Assembly (NCBI RefSeq): GCF_900110945.1
Contig: NZ_FOFL01000001.1
Location: 744,001-808,000, forward strand
DNA length: 64,000 bases
Direction: 5' to 3'
Origin: Devosia sp. YR412
GTDB lineage: Bacteria > Pseudomonadota > Alphaproteobacteria > Rhizobiales > Devosiaceae
Under the pieces are notes generated by a model that was given only the letters and a program-made list of their open reading frames with translations, was not told the origin of the DNA and did no database searches. The position numbers were made by a program, and so were the translations under genes. The first letter of the stretch is position 1. The number at the start of each line of letters is the position of its first letter. Below are positions 33,977-42,664 of the stretch, piece by piece.

Positions 33977-35527
33977 TTAATTCGGCAGCTCGAACACCTG
34001 GCCGGGGTAGATGCGGTCGGGATCGCGGATCTGGCCGGTGTTGGCCTCGTAGATGGTCGTGTAACGAATGCCCTCGCCGTAGACGCGGCGGGCGATGGTC
34101 CAGAGGTTGTCGCCACGGCGGATGATCGCTTTGCCCGACGCGAAGCGCTCCGCATCTGGGCCGCCGACGGAGACGGCGACCATGGTTGGGACGGGTGTCG
34201 CATCGGTTGCCGGAGCCGGTTCGGCAGCCGGTGCGGCTTCGGCAACGGTGGTGGCCGGTGCGTCGGCCGGGACATCAACTTCGAAGTTCACCTCGGCCCG
34301 GGCGGCAACATCGGCACTGCCGGCGTTGAGCATGTCGATGCGGACGCGCTGGCTTGGCTTGGTCAACACATTGCCCGCTTCGACGAGCCAGCGGCCGTCT
34401 TCCACGACGGTATCGGCGATGACGCTGTCGTCCACGTAAAGTCGGATGGTGGCGCCCTCGGTTCCGGCGCCGGCGAAGAAGGTGCGCTCGCCTTCAATTT
34501 CGATGGCGTCGATGGTTGGGGCGATGGTCGCGACTGCAGCGGGGACTGGTGGCGTGGCGGGCGTAGGCGTTGCTGCGGCGACGTCGGGCGCAGGGGCTGC
34601 TGGTGGCGGTGTGGCTGGAGTTGCGGGCGCCGGTGCTGCGGGAGCGGGCTCAGGCGTGGGTGCTGCCGGCTCGGCCGGAGGCGTTATGGCTGGAACGGGC
34701 GTTGGGACTGGCTGAGCTGGCGCGGTAGGCGCAGGTGCAGCGGGCGCTGGCGCAGGTGTCGCGACAGGGGCCGCCGCAGTGGCGGCCGGGGCTGGTGTGG
34801 GCGCAGGCGCTGGAGGCGTCGCTGGGGTAGCGGCGGCGACTTGGGTGGTGGTGTCGATAGTCGGACGATCAAGGCCCTGCAGCACTTCGCTGGCAGCACC
34901 AGGGGTGCTGGCGACGACCAAAGGTTCGCTGGACTTGTCGTCATTGATGACGACGACGAAAGACTTGGGCGAACGGCCCGGCTTGCCGGCTTCACCAAGA
35001 GTAATCTCGCTGCCACCGGGCGCAATCGGCGCGTCAGGGATGATCACCCAGTCGCCGCTTGGTTCAACCGTTGCCGAGCCCAACAGCGCATCATCGGCGT
35101 AAACCTCCAACTCGCTGCCGGGGGTTCCACTACCAGCGATCAGCACGGAACCGTCGGCCTCGACGCGCAGTCCGAAGGTCGCAGCCATCAAAGCATCGGC
35201 CGCCGCCTGGTCTATGTCATCCTGAGCAGGTGCAGGCGGCGTAACATCGAGCGTGGGCTCGCCGACGGCGACTTCAGGCTCTGGTGCTGGAGTGACCACG
35301 GCGACCGGCTCTGCCGGCTGGGTTGCCGCGTCGGTCGAGGCGACGGCCTGACGTGGCAGAATTCCGGCATCGGTCATCTTGCCGCGCAGGCAATAGCCCA
35401 TGCCGCCCTCGGCGTTGAAACAGGACACAACCGACGGACCAGCAAGCACGCCGATGATGACGGCCAGGGTGACCGCCGCTGCCCCGAGAGTGAGCGCCAG
35501 GGGTTTCTTGGGAGCGGTATCGGCCAG
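33977..35527 (-). CDS. LysM-domain protein with Ala/Pro-rich linker
   Basis: A likely cell-wall-binding envelope protein, 516 residues if it starts at the CTG at 35527. The N-terminus then has a membrane anchor (ALTLGAAAVTLAVIIGVLAG). Next come two Ig-like blocks: GSVLIAGSGTPGSELEVYADD and, after a long Ala/Pro-rich linker of about 120 residues, FFAGAGTEGATIRLYVDD. The LysM domain is C-terminal (RRGDNLWTIARRVYGEG, ending YPGQVFELPN). No ATG, GTG or TTG lies before the anchor; GTG 35449 would cut the anchor in half. GGAGG lies five bases before the CTG. The linker is a composition-biased stretch that may vary between strains. Possibly anchors wall enzymes. Confidence 0.8.
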   Translation of the reverse strand: MADTAPKKPLALTLGAAAVTLAVIIGVLAGPSVVSCFNAEGGMGYCLRGKMTDAGILPRQAVASTDAATQPAEPVAVVTPAPEPEVAVGEPTLDVTPPAPAQDDIDQAAADALMAATFGLRVEADGSVLIAGSGTPGSELEVYADDALLGSATVEPSGDWVIIPDAPIAPGGSEITLGEAGKPGRSPKSFVVVINDDKSSEPLVVASTPGAASEVLQGLDRPTIDTTTQVAAATPATPPAPAPTPAPAATAAAPVATPAPAPAAPAPTAPAQPVPTPVPAITPPAEPAAPTPEPAPAAPAPATPATPPPAAPAPDVAAATPTPATPPVPAAVATIAPTIDAIEIEGERTFFAGAGTEGATIRLYVDDSVIADTVVEDGRWLVEAGNVLTKPSQRVRIDMLNAGSADVAARAEVNFEVDVPADAPATTVAEAAPAAEPAPATDATPVPTMVAVSVGGPDAERFASGKAIIRRGDNLWTIARRVYGEGIRYTTIYEANTGQIRDPDRIYPGQVFELPN

Positions 35528-35572
35528 TTTGTCCTCCAGGACCGTTGCGGCAGTTCGCGTTGAACTGCCCGG

Positions 35573-37177
35573 TTAAGTCTTCGCCTCGGCCGTCTCAGTT
35601 TTCAACAGCTTGTAGGTGATTGATTCATACAGAGCTTCAAAGGAGGCATCAATGATGTTGGGGGAAACCCCGATCGTATACCAGCGCTCGCCGGTGCCAT
35701 CGCGGCTCTCGACCAGTACACGGGTGACCGCGCCCGTGCCGCCGTCCAGAATACGGACCTTGAAGTCGACTAGCTCGAGGTCTTCGATGCAGCTCGAATA
35801 CTTGCCCAAGTCCTTGCGCAGCGCCAAATCCAGGGCATTTATCGGGCCGTTGCCTTCGGCCACCGACATCAGCAACTCGCCCTCGACGCGGATTTTCACC
35901 ACCGCCTCGGTCATGGTGATTTCCTCGCCCTGGGCATTGTGGCGGCGTTCGACGCTGGCGCGGTAATTTTCCACTTGGAAGAATTCGGGCAGCGTGCCGA
36001 GCACTTCATGGGCGAGCACGGCGAAGGAGGCGTCGGCGCCGTCGTAGGAATAGCCGCGCGATTCGCGGTGTTTCACCTCGGCGAGGAGCTTTTCGAGGCG
36101 GCGATCGTCCTTGGAGATTTCGATGCCGTGGCGGGCGAGCGCCGTCAGCAGATTGGACTTGCCGGCCTGCTGGCTGACCATGATCGAGCGCTCGTTGCCG
36201 ACGCTTTCAGGCGGAACATGCTCATAGGTCGAGAAATCCTTGAGCAGGGCCGAGGCATGGATGCCGGCCTTGGTGGCAAAGGCCGAGCGGCCGACATAGG
36301 GCGCCTGTCGTAGGGGGGCGCGATTAAGCCGGTCGTCGAAGGCGCGGGAAATCGAGGCCAGCCGCTCAAGGCGGGTAGCGTCGATGCCGGTTTCGAAGCG
36401 GTTGGCGTAATAGGGCTTCAGCACCAGAGTCGGGATGATGGTGATGAGATTGGCATTGCCGCAGCGTTCCCCGATGCCGTTGAGCGTGCCCTGGATCTGG
36501 CGGACGCCAGCTTCCACGGCTGCCAGCGTGTTGGCGACGGCCTGGCCGGTGTCGTCATGAGCGTGGATTCCGAGGTGCGAACCGGGCGCAATGGTTAGTA
36601 CACTGTTAACAATAAGCGTCACCTCAGAGGGCATGGTGCCACCATTGGTGTCGCAGAGCACCACCCAGCGCGCACCGGCATCGAGCGCGGTCTTGACGCA
36701 AGCCAGGGCATAGTCGGGATTGGCCTTGAAGCCGTCGAAGAAATGCTCGCAGTCGATCAGCGCTTCCTTGCCGGCGGCGACGGCAGCGGCCACCGTGTCG
36801 CGCAGGTTGGCGAGGTTTTCCTCAAGGGTGATTTCGAGCGCCACCTTGATTTGATGGTCCCAGGTCTTGGCGACGAAGCAGGTGGCTTCGGCGGATGAAT
36901 TGAGCAAAGCTTGGACGCCCGGGTCATTGGCGGCAGAGCGCCCTGCCCGCTTGGTCATGCCGAAGGCGGTGAACTTGGCGGTCCTGGTGCGCTTCTGTTC
37001 GAAGAAGTCGGTATCGACTGGGTTAGCGCCGGGATAGCCGCCTTCGATGTAATCGACGCCGAGTTCTTCGAGGAGGCGGGCAATGGAGATCTTGTCCTCG
37101 AGCGAGAACTCGATGCCGGCGGTTTGCGCGCCATCCCGCAGGGTGGTGTCGAAGAGATAGAGGCGGTCTTTGGACAT
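35573..37177 (-). CDS. cimA: (R)-citramalate synthase CimA
   Basis: Condenses acetyl-CoA with pyruvate to citramalate, the first step of the pyruvate route to isoleucine. It has 534 residues. The HMGL-like barrel is at the N-terminus: TTLRDGAQTAGIEFS near residue 10, with the metal-binding His pair in LGIHAHDDTG and GNANL(IT) in GERCGNANLITII. The C-terminal LeuA dimerisation domain begins near residue 390 (SVERRHNAQGEEITMTEAVVKI in parts). Length and motifs fit CimA rather than LeuA. ATG 37177 chosen (MSKDRLYL). It lies 8 bases after the end of the first Gfa protein, so it may be in the same transcript as cysS and both Gfa genes. Confidence 0.92.
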   Translation of the reverse strand: MSKDRLYLFDTTLRDGAQTAGIEFSLEDKISIARLLEELGVDYIEGGYPGANPVDTDFFEQKRTRTAKFTAFGMTKRAGRSAANDPGVQALLNSSAEATCFVAKTWDHQIKVALEITLEENLANLRDTVAAAVAAGKEALIDCEHFFDGFKANPDYALACVKTALDAGARWVVLCDTNGGTMPSEVTLIVNSVLTIAPGSHLGIHAHDDTGQAVANTLAAVEAGVRQIQGTLNGIGERCGNANLITIIPTLVLKPYYANRFETGIDATRLERLASISRAFDDRLNRAPLRQAPYVGRSAFATKAGIHASALLKDFSTYEHVPPESVGNERSIMVSQQAGKSNLLTALARHGIEISKDDRRLEKLLAEVKHRESRGYSYDGADASFAVLAHEVLGTLPEFFQVENYRASVERRHNAQGEEITMTEAVVKIRVEGELLMSVAEGNGPINALDLALRKDLGKYSSCIEDLELVDFKVRILDGGTGAVTRVLVESRDGTGERWYTIGVSPNIIDASFEALYESITYKLLKTETAEAKT

Positions 37178-37185
37178 TGCTGGCT

Positions 37186-37707
37186 TTATTTGCTCTGGCC
37201 CAGCCCAACCGCAAGGTCGGGCCAACGGGTGGTGTCGTGATCGGGGTGCTGGTGGCTGGTGGACTTGATGGCGGCCGCCCAGGCGGCATCGTCTTCGCCA
37301 CGCGTGCCGGTTTCGCCGCCATGTTTCAGGCTCGGCAAGGTCTCGAACCAGGGAACGCGCCCTTCGTTGCCGTCGCTGATATGGGGCGGGAAAAGCTCAG
37401 GGTGGTCGAGCGAGCCGATGGTGAAGTTGATCCGGGTGCCGGTGATATCGTCGTAGAACAGCGGCGTGCCGCATTGGGCGCAAAAGCCGCGATCGACATG
37501 TTCGGAACTTCGGAAGCGGGCCGGCGTACCGCGGGTCCAGGTGATGGCGTCGCGTGGCGCGGCGACAAGGGCGGCAAAGATGTTGCCGACCGCCTTCTGG
37601 CACATGCGGCAATGGCAGATATGGGCGTTGTCGAGCATTTCGGTGGCGTGATAACGCACGGCGCCGCATTGGCAGCCGCCAGAGACCTCCATGGCGTAGC
37701 GGTCCAT
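37186..37707 (-). CDS. GFA family (glutathione-dependent formaldehyde-activating) protein 1
   Basis: A 173-residue Zn protein of the GFA/CENP-V family. Zinc ligands: [10 protein letters not shown] at residues about 11-20, [11 protein letters not shown] near 31-41, and FCAQCGTPLFY near 74-84. In Paracoccus Gfa speeds the reaction of formaldehyde with glutathione, but most relatives have no shown activity. ATG 37707 overlaps the stop of the second GFA gene (TGATG). A paralogue lies directly upstream, so this is a tandem duplication that has diverged. The C-terminal end (DTTRWPDLAVGLGQSK) has a HQHPDHDT motif shared with the paralogue. Confidence 0.85.
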   Translation of the reverse strand: MDRYAMEVSGGCQCGAVRYHATEMLDNAHICHCRMCQKAVGNIFAALVAAPRDAITWTRGTPARFRSSEHVDRGFCAQCGTPLFYDDITGTRINFTIGSLDHPELFPPHISDGNEGRVPWFETLPSLKHGGETGTRGEDDAAWAAAIKSTSHQHPDHDTTRWPDLAVGLGQSK

Positions 37708-38183
37708 CACGGTTTCTCCCTCGGTGGCCAATCGTCGGTATCGTGGTCAGGATGCTGGTTGGAGTGGATGCCGGCGAGGAAATCGCGCCATTCGTCGCTG
37801 GATTCCGAGCGCACCGGCAGAGCGGTGAGGCCATCGAAAAAGGCCAGTTTGTCGGCGGGATTGACCTGGATCACCGGCGCGGCCAGCTCCGGCTCGTCGA
37901 AAGCGCCGATGGCCAGTTCGAGGCCGAAGCGGGTTTCATAGGCGAGCGGCGTGCCGCAATCGCCACAGAAGGCGCGGCGGGCAGCGTTGGACGACTGGAA
38001 CCACTTGGGTTCGCCACGGGTCCATTGCGCATTATGGGCGGTGATCAGCGGGCCGAAAAAGCCGCCAAAGGCCTTCTGGCACATGCGGCAGTGGCAGATC
38101 GAACCGCGACCAAGCCGGGTGACGGCAAAGCGGACGGCGCCACACTGGCAGCCGCCGGTGAGAGTGTCGGGTTTTCCGGTCAC
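37707..38183 (-). CDS. GFA family (glutathione-dependent formaldehyde-activating) protein 2
   Basis: A 158-residue paralogue of the preceding gene. Zinc motifs are [21 protein letters not shown] and [12 protein letters not shown], and it also ends with [15 protein letters not shown]. The best start is GTG 38183, in GTGA with the stop of cysS, with GGGAG seven bases upstream inside cysS; ATG 38198 would overlap cysS more but lacks a ribosome site. The start therefore seems driven by cysS translation. Together with the sister gene and cysS it suggests a thiol-linked function, e.g. removal of reactive carbonyls; not shown. Confidence 0.83.
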   Translation of the reverse strand: MTGKPDTLTGGCQCGAVRFAVTRLGRGSICHCRMCQKAFGGFFGPLITAHNAQWTRGEPKWFQSSNAARRAFCGDCGTPLAYETRFGLELAIGAFDEPELAAPVIQVNPADKLAFFDGLTALPVRSESSDEWRDFLAGIHSNQHPDHDTDDWPPREKP

Positions 38184-39586
38184 CGCTTCATCTCCCATTT
38201 TGTCGCGCGCTGGCCGGCGTCGTCCTTGTAGTCCATCAGAGAAATGCCTTGTTCGGCGAGCTCCTTGCGGATTTGGTCGGCTTTGGCGAAGTCCTTGGCA
38301 TCGAGGGCGTCGAGGCGGTCGGTGATGGCTTTGGCGATGTGTGGTGGGGCTTCCCAGCCGTCGTCGGAGGTGAGCAGGCTGTCGAGGCTGAAGCCGAGGA
38401 AGCGGAGTGTGGCGGCGAGGCAATGCCTGGCATTGCCTTCATCGCGATTGGCCTTTTTGGCGATGAAATCGAGGGCCACCGAGGCGCGGTGGAAGTTGAG
38501 GTCGTCGGTGAGTTCTTTCACCACGCTTTCGTCTGGGGCATCGCCTTTGGACAGTTCGGCACCGCGGGCGGCGCGTTGCCAGTCGCGCAGCTTGGCTTCA
38601 GCTTCTTCGAGGCGCTTGACCGAGAAGTCGATCGGCTCGCGATAGTGGGTCATCAGCATGGCGAGGCGCAGCACGTCGCCGATCCAGGCGCGGCCGCCCA
38701 TGGCGCCGGTCTCGAGCAATTCGTTGATGGTGACGAAATTGCCGAGCGACTTGCTCATCTTCTGGCCTTCGACCTGCAGGAAGCCATTGTGCATCCAGAC
38801 ATTGGCCATGGCGTGGGTGCCATGGGCGCAACGGGACTGGGCGATCTCGTTTTCGTGGTGCGGGAAGATCAGGTCAACGCCACCGCCGTGGATGTCGAAG
38901 GTCTGGCCGAGATAGCGCTCGGACATCGCCGAGCATTCGATATGCCAGCCGGGGCGGCCGCGGCCCCAGGGACTGTCCCAGCCGGGCTCGGTCTCGGACG
39001 ACTGTTTCCACAGCACGAAATCGGCGGGGTTCTTCTTGTGGGCTTCCACCGCGATGCGGGCACCCGCGAGGTTGTCGTCGAGATTGCGGCCGGAGAGCTG
39101 GCCGTAATCGGGCATGGATTTGACGTCGAAGAGGACTTCGCCCGAGGCGTTATAGGCGTGGTTGTTGGCGATGAGGTCGCGGATCAGCACCTGCATCTGC
39201 TCGATATTGTCAGTGGCGCGCGGCTGGATGGTGGGTTCGAGCGAACCCAGTGCCGCAGCATCGGAGAGGAACTGTTTTTCGGTCTTTTCGGTGACGCGAC
39301 GGATCGCTTCATTGAGCGGCAGATCGGGAAAGTCGCGCAGGGCGCGGGCGTTGATCTTGTCGTCGACGTCGGTGATGTTGCGGACGTAAGTGACGTGCTC
39401 GGCGCCATAGGTTTGGCGCAGCAGGCGAAACAGCAGGTCGAAGACGATGACGGGCCGCGCATTGCCGATATGGGCGAAGTCATAGACCGTGGGGCCGCAG
39501 ACATACATGCGCACATTGTTCGCATCGATGGGGGCAAAGGCCTCCTTGGTGCGGGTGAGCGTATTGTAGAGCGTAAGCGTGGTCAT
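38180..39586 (-). CDS. cysS: Cysteinyl-tRNA synthetase
   Basis: Charges tRNA-Cys with cysteine. It has 468 residues, the usual length. The class I signatures are present: [11 protein letters not shown] near residues 34-44 (HIGH box) and KMSKSLGNF near 265-273 (KMSKS box). The zinc-binding Cys and His residues lie in [18 protein letters not shown] and [14 protein letters not shown] 39586 (MTTLTLYN) is preferred over an upstream in-frame ATG at 39616. Followed by two GFA genes, coupled through GTGA, and cimA, all on the minus strand. An essential gene here is first in the cluster. Confidence 0.97.
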   Translation of the reverse strand: MTTLTLYNTLTRTKEAFAPIDANNVRMYVCGPTVYDFAHIGNARPVIVFDLLFRLLRQTYGAEHVTYVRNITDVDDKINARALRDFPDLPLNEAIRRVTEKTEKQFLSDAAALGSLEPTIQPRATDNIEQMQVLIRDLIANNHAYNASGEVLFDVKSMPDYGQLSGRNLDDNLAGARIAVEAHKKNPADFVLWKQSSETEPGWDSPWGRGRPGWHIECSAMSERYLGQTFDIHGGGVDLIFPHHENEIAQSRCAHGTHAMANVWMHNGFLQVEGQKMSKSLGNFVTINELLETGAMGGRAWIGDVLRLAMLMTHYREPIDFSVKRLEEAEAKLRDWQRAARGAELSKGDAPDESVVKELTDDLNFHRASVALDFIAKKANRDEGNARHCLAATLRFLGFSLDSLLTSDDGWEAPPHIAKAITDRLDALDAKDFAKADQIRKELAEQGISLMDYKDDAGQRATKWEMKR

Positions 39587-39762
39587 GTGGTCCGTCCCTG
39601 GGCCAAGCGTGTTCAAGCTGGCAGACGGCTCTTCGGGTATCAGATTATTGGGATGAAGAAGACCGCGCCGCCAACCAGTGGTTAGCAGGTAATAATGCAG
39701 CGGTGAATGATCGACATCTTCATGGCGGCAAGATTGGCCGGAGTGCTGCGGGAAAGCAAGCC

Positions 39763-39792
39763 GAAAAGAAAAAAGGCGGCCCGGAGGCCGCC
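39763..39792 (-). terminator. Terminator of the cytochrome c' gene
   Basis: GGCGGCC and GGCCGCC form a 7-bp stem with a 4-base loop; on the minus strand it is followed by TTTTTTCTTTTC. It lies 25 bases after the cytochrome c' stop. Confidence 0.8.
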
Positions 39793-39816
39793 AATCGCTT
39801 TGGAGGCGATTTCAAA

Positions 39817-40266
39817 TCAGGATCGGAACTGCTGGTGGCACTGGCCGCAGGTGCCGCCGATGGCCTGGAGCGCAGCGGCATAGCCGGCAGCGTCGCCGGA
39901 CTGGGCAGCAGCCAGACCGGATTCGGCGGCGGCGCGGCCGGTCTCGATGATGGCGGTAAAGCCTTCCCAGTTTTCCCAGATGGCGGGGAGCGCTTCGCTC
40001 TCGCCGACAATCGAGCCTTCGGGGAAGAGGGCCGGCATATTGGTGTAGTCGTCGAGCAGGGTCTGCATGGCGGCGACGGCCTGGTCACCGGTCAGGGCAC
40101 CCGCACCGCGCAGGGTCTGGCCATTGGTGCGCATCAGGGCCTTGCGGGCGGTGACGGCCTCTTCAGGCGTGGCAGGGGCGACAAAGGCATCCTGGGCAAA
40201 GGTGGCGACGACGCCCAGGGTCATCAGGCCAGCAATGGCCATGGCGGAAATCTTCTTGATCGACAT
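39817..40266 (-). CDS. Cytochrome c' (c-prime)
   Basis: A periplasmic c-type cytochrome, 149 residues. The signal peptide covers about residues 1-24 (ending VVATFA), and the haem motif CGQCH is at the C-terminus in TCGQCHQQFRS, as in cytochromes c', which bind the haem in a four-helix bundle near the end. Arg or Lys near the haem is expected; here it follows in the QQFR tail. Such proteins can bind NO and may protect against it. ATG 40266 (MSIKKISA) chosen; the upstream ATG in the frame starts seven codons earlier. It has its own terminator downstream. The FAH gene is 103 bp upstream. Confidence 0.85.
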   Translation of the reverse strand: MSIKKISAMAIAGLMTLGVVATFAQDAFVAPATPEEAVTARKALMRTNGQTLRGAGALTGDQAVAAMQTLLDDYTNMPALFPEGSIVGESEALPAIWENWEGFTAIIETGRAAAESGLAAAQSGDAAGYAAALQAIGGTCGQCHQQFRS

Positions 40267-40369
40267 CAGTGCACCCTCAACGCGCAATAGTCAGTGATGT
40301 TGCCAGAGTTGCATGGGTGTGTGACAGCCCCAACGCCCACACGGGAATGTTATCAAATTTTGCAGGGGG

Positions 40370-41368
40370 TTAGGCGAGGACCACCTGCTGGACGATGTCG
40401 CCGAAGATGGATTTCTCGGCCGCGACAGCGCCGATGCGGACCGTGTCGCCGGGTTTGAGGAAGGGCGTGCGGGCGCGGCCATATTTGAGTTTTTCGACGG
40501 TGCGGGCCTCGGCAATGCAGGCGAAGCCAATGCCATCGCGCTTGATGGGCAGGCTTTCGTCGTGGCGGTTGGAGACGGTGCCGCCACCGATGATGGTCCC
40601 GGTGGCGAGGTTACGGGTGCGGGCGGCTTCGACGATCAGGTCTGCGAAGTCGAAATGCATGTCGGTGCCGGCATTGGGCTGGCCGTAAAGCGTGCCATTG
40701 ACCTCTATGCGCAGGGGCAAGTGCAGGCGATTGTCGCGCCAGGCGGCGCCGAGGCTGGCGGGCGTGGCGACGACGGGGGCGAAGCTGGTGGAGGGTTTGG
40801 CGTGGAAAAAGCCGAAGCCATTCTGCAGGTCATCGACGACAAGGCGGCGCAAAGAGACATCGTTGCAGACGGTGACGAGGCGAATGGCGGCAGCGGCCTG
40901 TTCACGGCTGGCGCCCATGGGGACGGCAGCGATGATGACGGCGACTTCGGCCTCGAAGTCCAGGGCGAGATCGGGATCGGTGATGCGGATCTGGTCGGTG
41001 GGCGCCGAGAGCGAATCGGAACCGCCCTGATAGAGCAGGGGCCGGGTGGACTGCAGTTCCTCGTCCTTGCTGCCCTTGAGGCTGCGAACGCGTTCGAGAT
41101 GGCTGAGGTAGCCGGCACCATCGATCCACTGATAGGCGCGTGGCAGCGGCGCCAGCGCGAGGGCCGCGTCAAAGGGCTGGCCGGCGATGGCTCCGGCATC
41201 GAGTTGGGTTGCCAAGGCGGAAAGGGCCGGTTCATGGGCCTCCCAGTCATCCAGCGCCGCCTGCAGTGTCGGAGCGATGCGGCCAGCCGAAACATAGCGG
41301 GATGCGTCGGCAGAGAGGACGACAAGCTGGCCATCGGGGCGGCCATTGCGGAGCGTGGCGAGTTTCAT
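40370..41368 (-). CDS. Fumarylacetoacetate hydrolase family protein
   Basis: A 332-residue enzyme of the FAH family, which hydrolyses or decarboxylates oxo acids with a metal-bound active site. The N-terminal part (residues 1-70) is typical of the FAA hydrolase N-domain; the catalytic region has DLALDFEAEVAVI (metal-binding acidic residues) and GTIIGGGTVSN. The segment NDVSLRRLVVDDLQNGFGFFHAKPSTSFAPVV, seen in parts as FFHAKPSTSFAP, resembles 4-fumarylacetoacetate hydrolases of tyrosine breakdown more than small FAH-domain proteins. No other tyrosine-degradation gene is near, so the substrate is open. The start MKLATLRNG at 41368 is good. Confidence 0.85.
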   Translation of the reverse strand: MKLATLRNGRPDGQLVVLSADASRYVSAGRIAPTLQAALDDWEAHEPALSALATQLDAGAIAGQPFDAALALAPLPRAYQWIDGAGYLSHLERVRSLKGSKDEELQSTRPLLYQGGSDSLSAPTDQIRITDPDLALDFEAEVAVIIAAVPMGASREQAAAAIRLVTVCNDVSLRRLVVDDLQNGFGFFHAKPSTSFAPVVATPASLGAAWRDNRLHLPLRIEVNGTLYGQPNAGTDMHFDFADLIVEAARTRNLATGTIIGGGTVSNRHDESLPIKRDGIGFACIAEARTVEKLKYGRARTPFLKPGDTVRIGAVAAEKSIFGDIVQQVVLA

Positions 41369-41440
41369 CGGGGCGCAATCTCGAACATGTGTGGCCTTGC
41401 AGCGCTACCATGGCAACGCGGTGGCCACTATAGTGTTGCC

Positions 41441-42664
41441 ATGGGTCCTAGCGTTGTCTTAAGGCCCCATGAAACGGCGCGCGGCGCGCCGGACAAGGGA
41501 TTCGGGGACGGCTTGAGCAGCAAGAGCACACGCGCCATTTTTCTCACGGTGCTGGCGGCGATCCTGCTCGTGCTTGACGTGAACACGGCCTATGCGCAGG
41601 CCGCGCAATGCGTCCAGCTCGATGCGGCGCTGCGCCAGTTCGACCGCAATGGCGACTTCCGGCAGATGGGCGGCAATTCGCAGGCGGCCCGGCAGGCGCA
41701 GCAGGACGTGCAGGCGATGGAAAGCCGCTATGTGCGCGATGGATGCAATGATGCGGCGCGCGCGGGCGTGCAGCTGACCGACCAGTGCCGGCAGATCGGG
41801 CGCGAAGTGCTGCGGCTGCGCGATGTGGCGGCGCAGGTTGGCCAGCAGGTGGAAACGGCCAATGCCGTAGCCGGCCAGCGCGAAGCGATCCTCCAGGAAA
41901 TGGCGCGTTTCGGCTGCGGCACGCAGGGCTCGAGCGCCACCTTCAGCAATGAGCGCCAGTCGGTGTTCGACCGGATTTTCGGTACCACTTCGGAAGGCGA
42001 TTTTTCCGACGGGCAGATGGTGGATGGCGGCGATTACTGGGGCTATCAGGGCTATCAGACGGTGCGCACGGTCTGCGTGCGGCTGAGCGACGGCTACTTC
42101 TGGCCGATCAGCTATTCCACCCTGCCCGACTTTATCGGCAATGACGCGATGTCGTGCCAGCAAAGCTGTCCGACGACGCCGGTGCAGCTGTATTTCTATG
42201 ACAATCCGGGCCAGGAGCCCGAGCAGATGCGCAATGAATTCGGCGAGATGTATACGTCGCTGCCAAGCGCCTTCCGCTATCGCGACGCGCTGGACACCAG
42301 CGCCACCGCCAATTGCAAGGTGCCGGCCATTGCGCAGGGCACGATGAGCGTGGCCACCGAGGCGGATGGGTCGACCCAGGCGGTGATGGAGGTTGGTGGC
42401 GTCAGCATTCCGATGCCGCGGCGCGATCCGCGCGGCGTAGTGCCGGTGCAGGCCGTTGCGGCAGCCGTGCCGGTGCAGACGGCTGCGCTGGTAGATATTC
42501 CCATGCCGCGCCGCCGTCCGGCGGGTCCAGGCGAAACGCCGGTGACGCTGCCGGCTCAGACGCCAGCGGAGAGTGACCTGCGGCTGGTGCAGTTCGGTGA
42601 CAAGGTGGTCAGGGTAGTCGGTCCAGACACGCCTTACGCCCAACCAGCGGAAGCAGGGACTTAA
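41441..42664 (+). CDS. DUF2865 domain-containing exported protein
   Basis: A protein of about 407 residues, conserved in Hyphomicrobiales as DUF2865, of unknown function. An N-terminal hydrophobic stretch (AIFLTVLAAILLVLDVNTAYAQ) looks like a signal peptide, with start at ATG 41441 or TTG 41513. The mature part starts with a Cys and Gln-rich helical segment, then RTVCVRLSDGYFWPISYST, a hallmark of the family, and PVQLYFYDNPG. The end has two copies of IPMPRR and ends VVGPDTPYAQPAEAGT. It overlaps the gltX 3' end by 56 bp on the opposite strand, so the two coding regions constrain each other. Likely acts in the periplasm. Confidence 0.82.
   Translation: MGPSVVLRPHETARGAPDKGFGDGLSSKSTRAIFLTVLAAILLVLDVNTAYAQAAQCVQLDAALRQFDRNGDFRQMGGNSQAARQAQQDVQAMESRYVRDGCNDAARAGVQLTDQCRQIGREVLRLRDVAAQVGQQVETANAVAGQREAILQEMARFGCGTQGSSATFSNERQSVFDRIFGTTSEGDFSDGQMVDGGDYWGYQGYQTVRTVCVRLSDGYFWPISYSTLPDFIGNDAMSCQQSCPTTPVQLYFYDNPGQEPEQMRNEFGEMYTSLPSAFRYRDALDTSATANCKVPAIAQGTMSVATEADGSTQAVMEVGGVSIPMPRRDPRGVVPVQAVAAAVPVQTAALVDIPMPRRRPAGPGETPVTLPAQTPAESDLRLVQFGDKVVRVVGPDTPYAQPAEAGT

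Noticed and set aside
40562-41440. Upstream extension of the DUF2865 gene
   Set aside because: This part is antisense to the FAH gene and shadow-like; the signal peptide marks the true start near 41441-41513.
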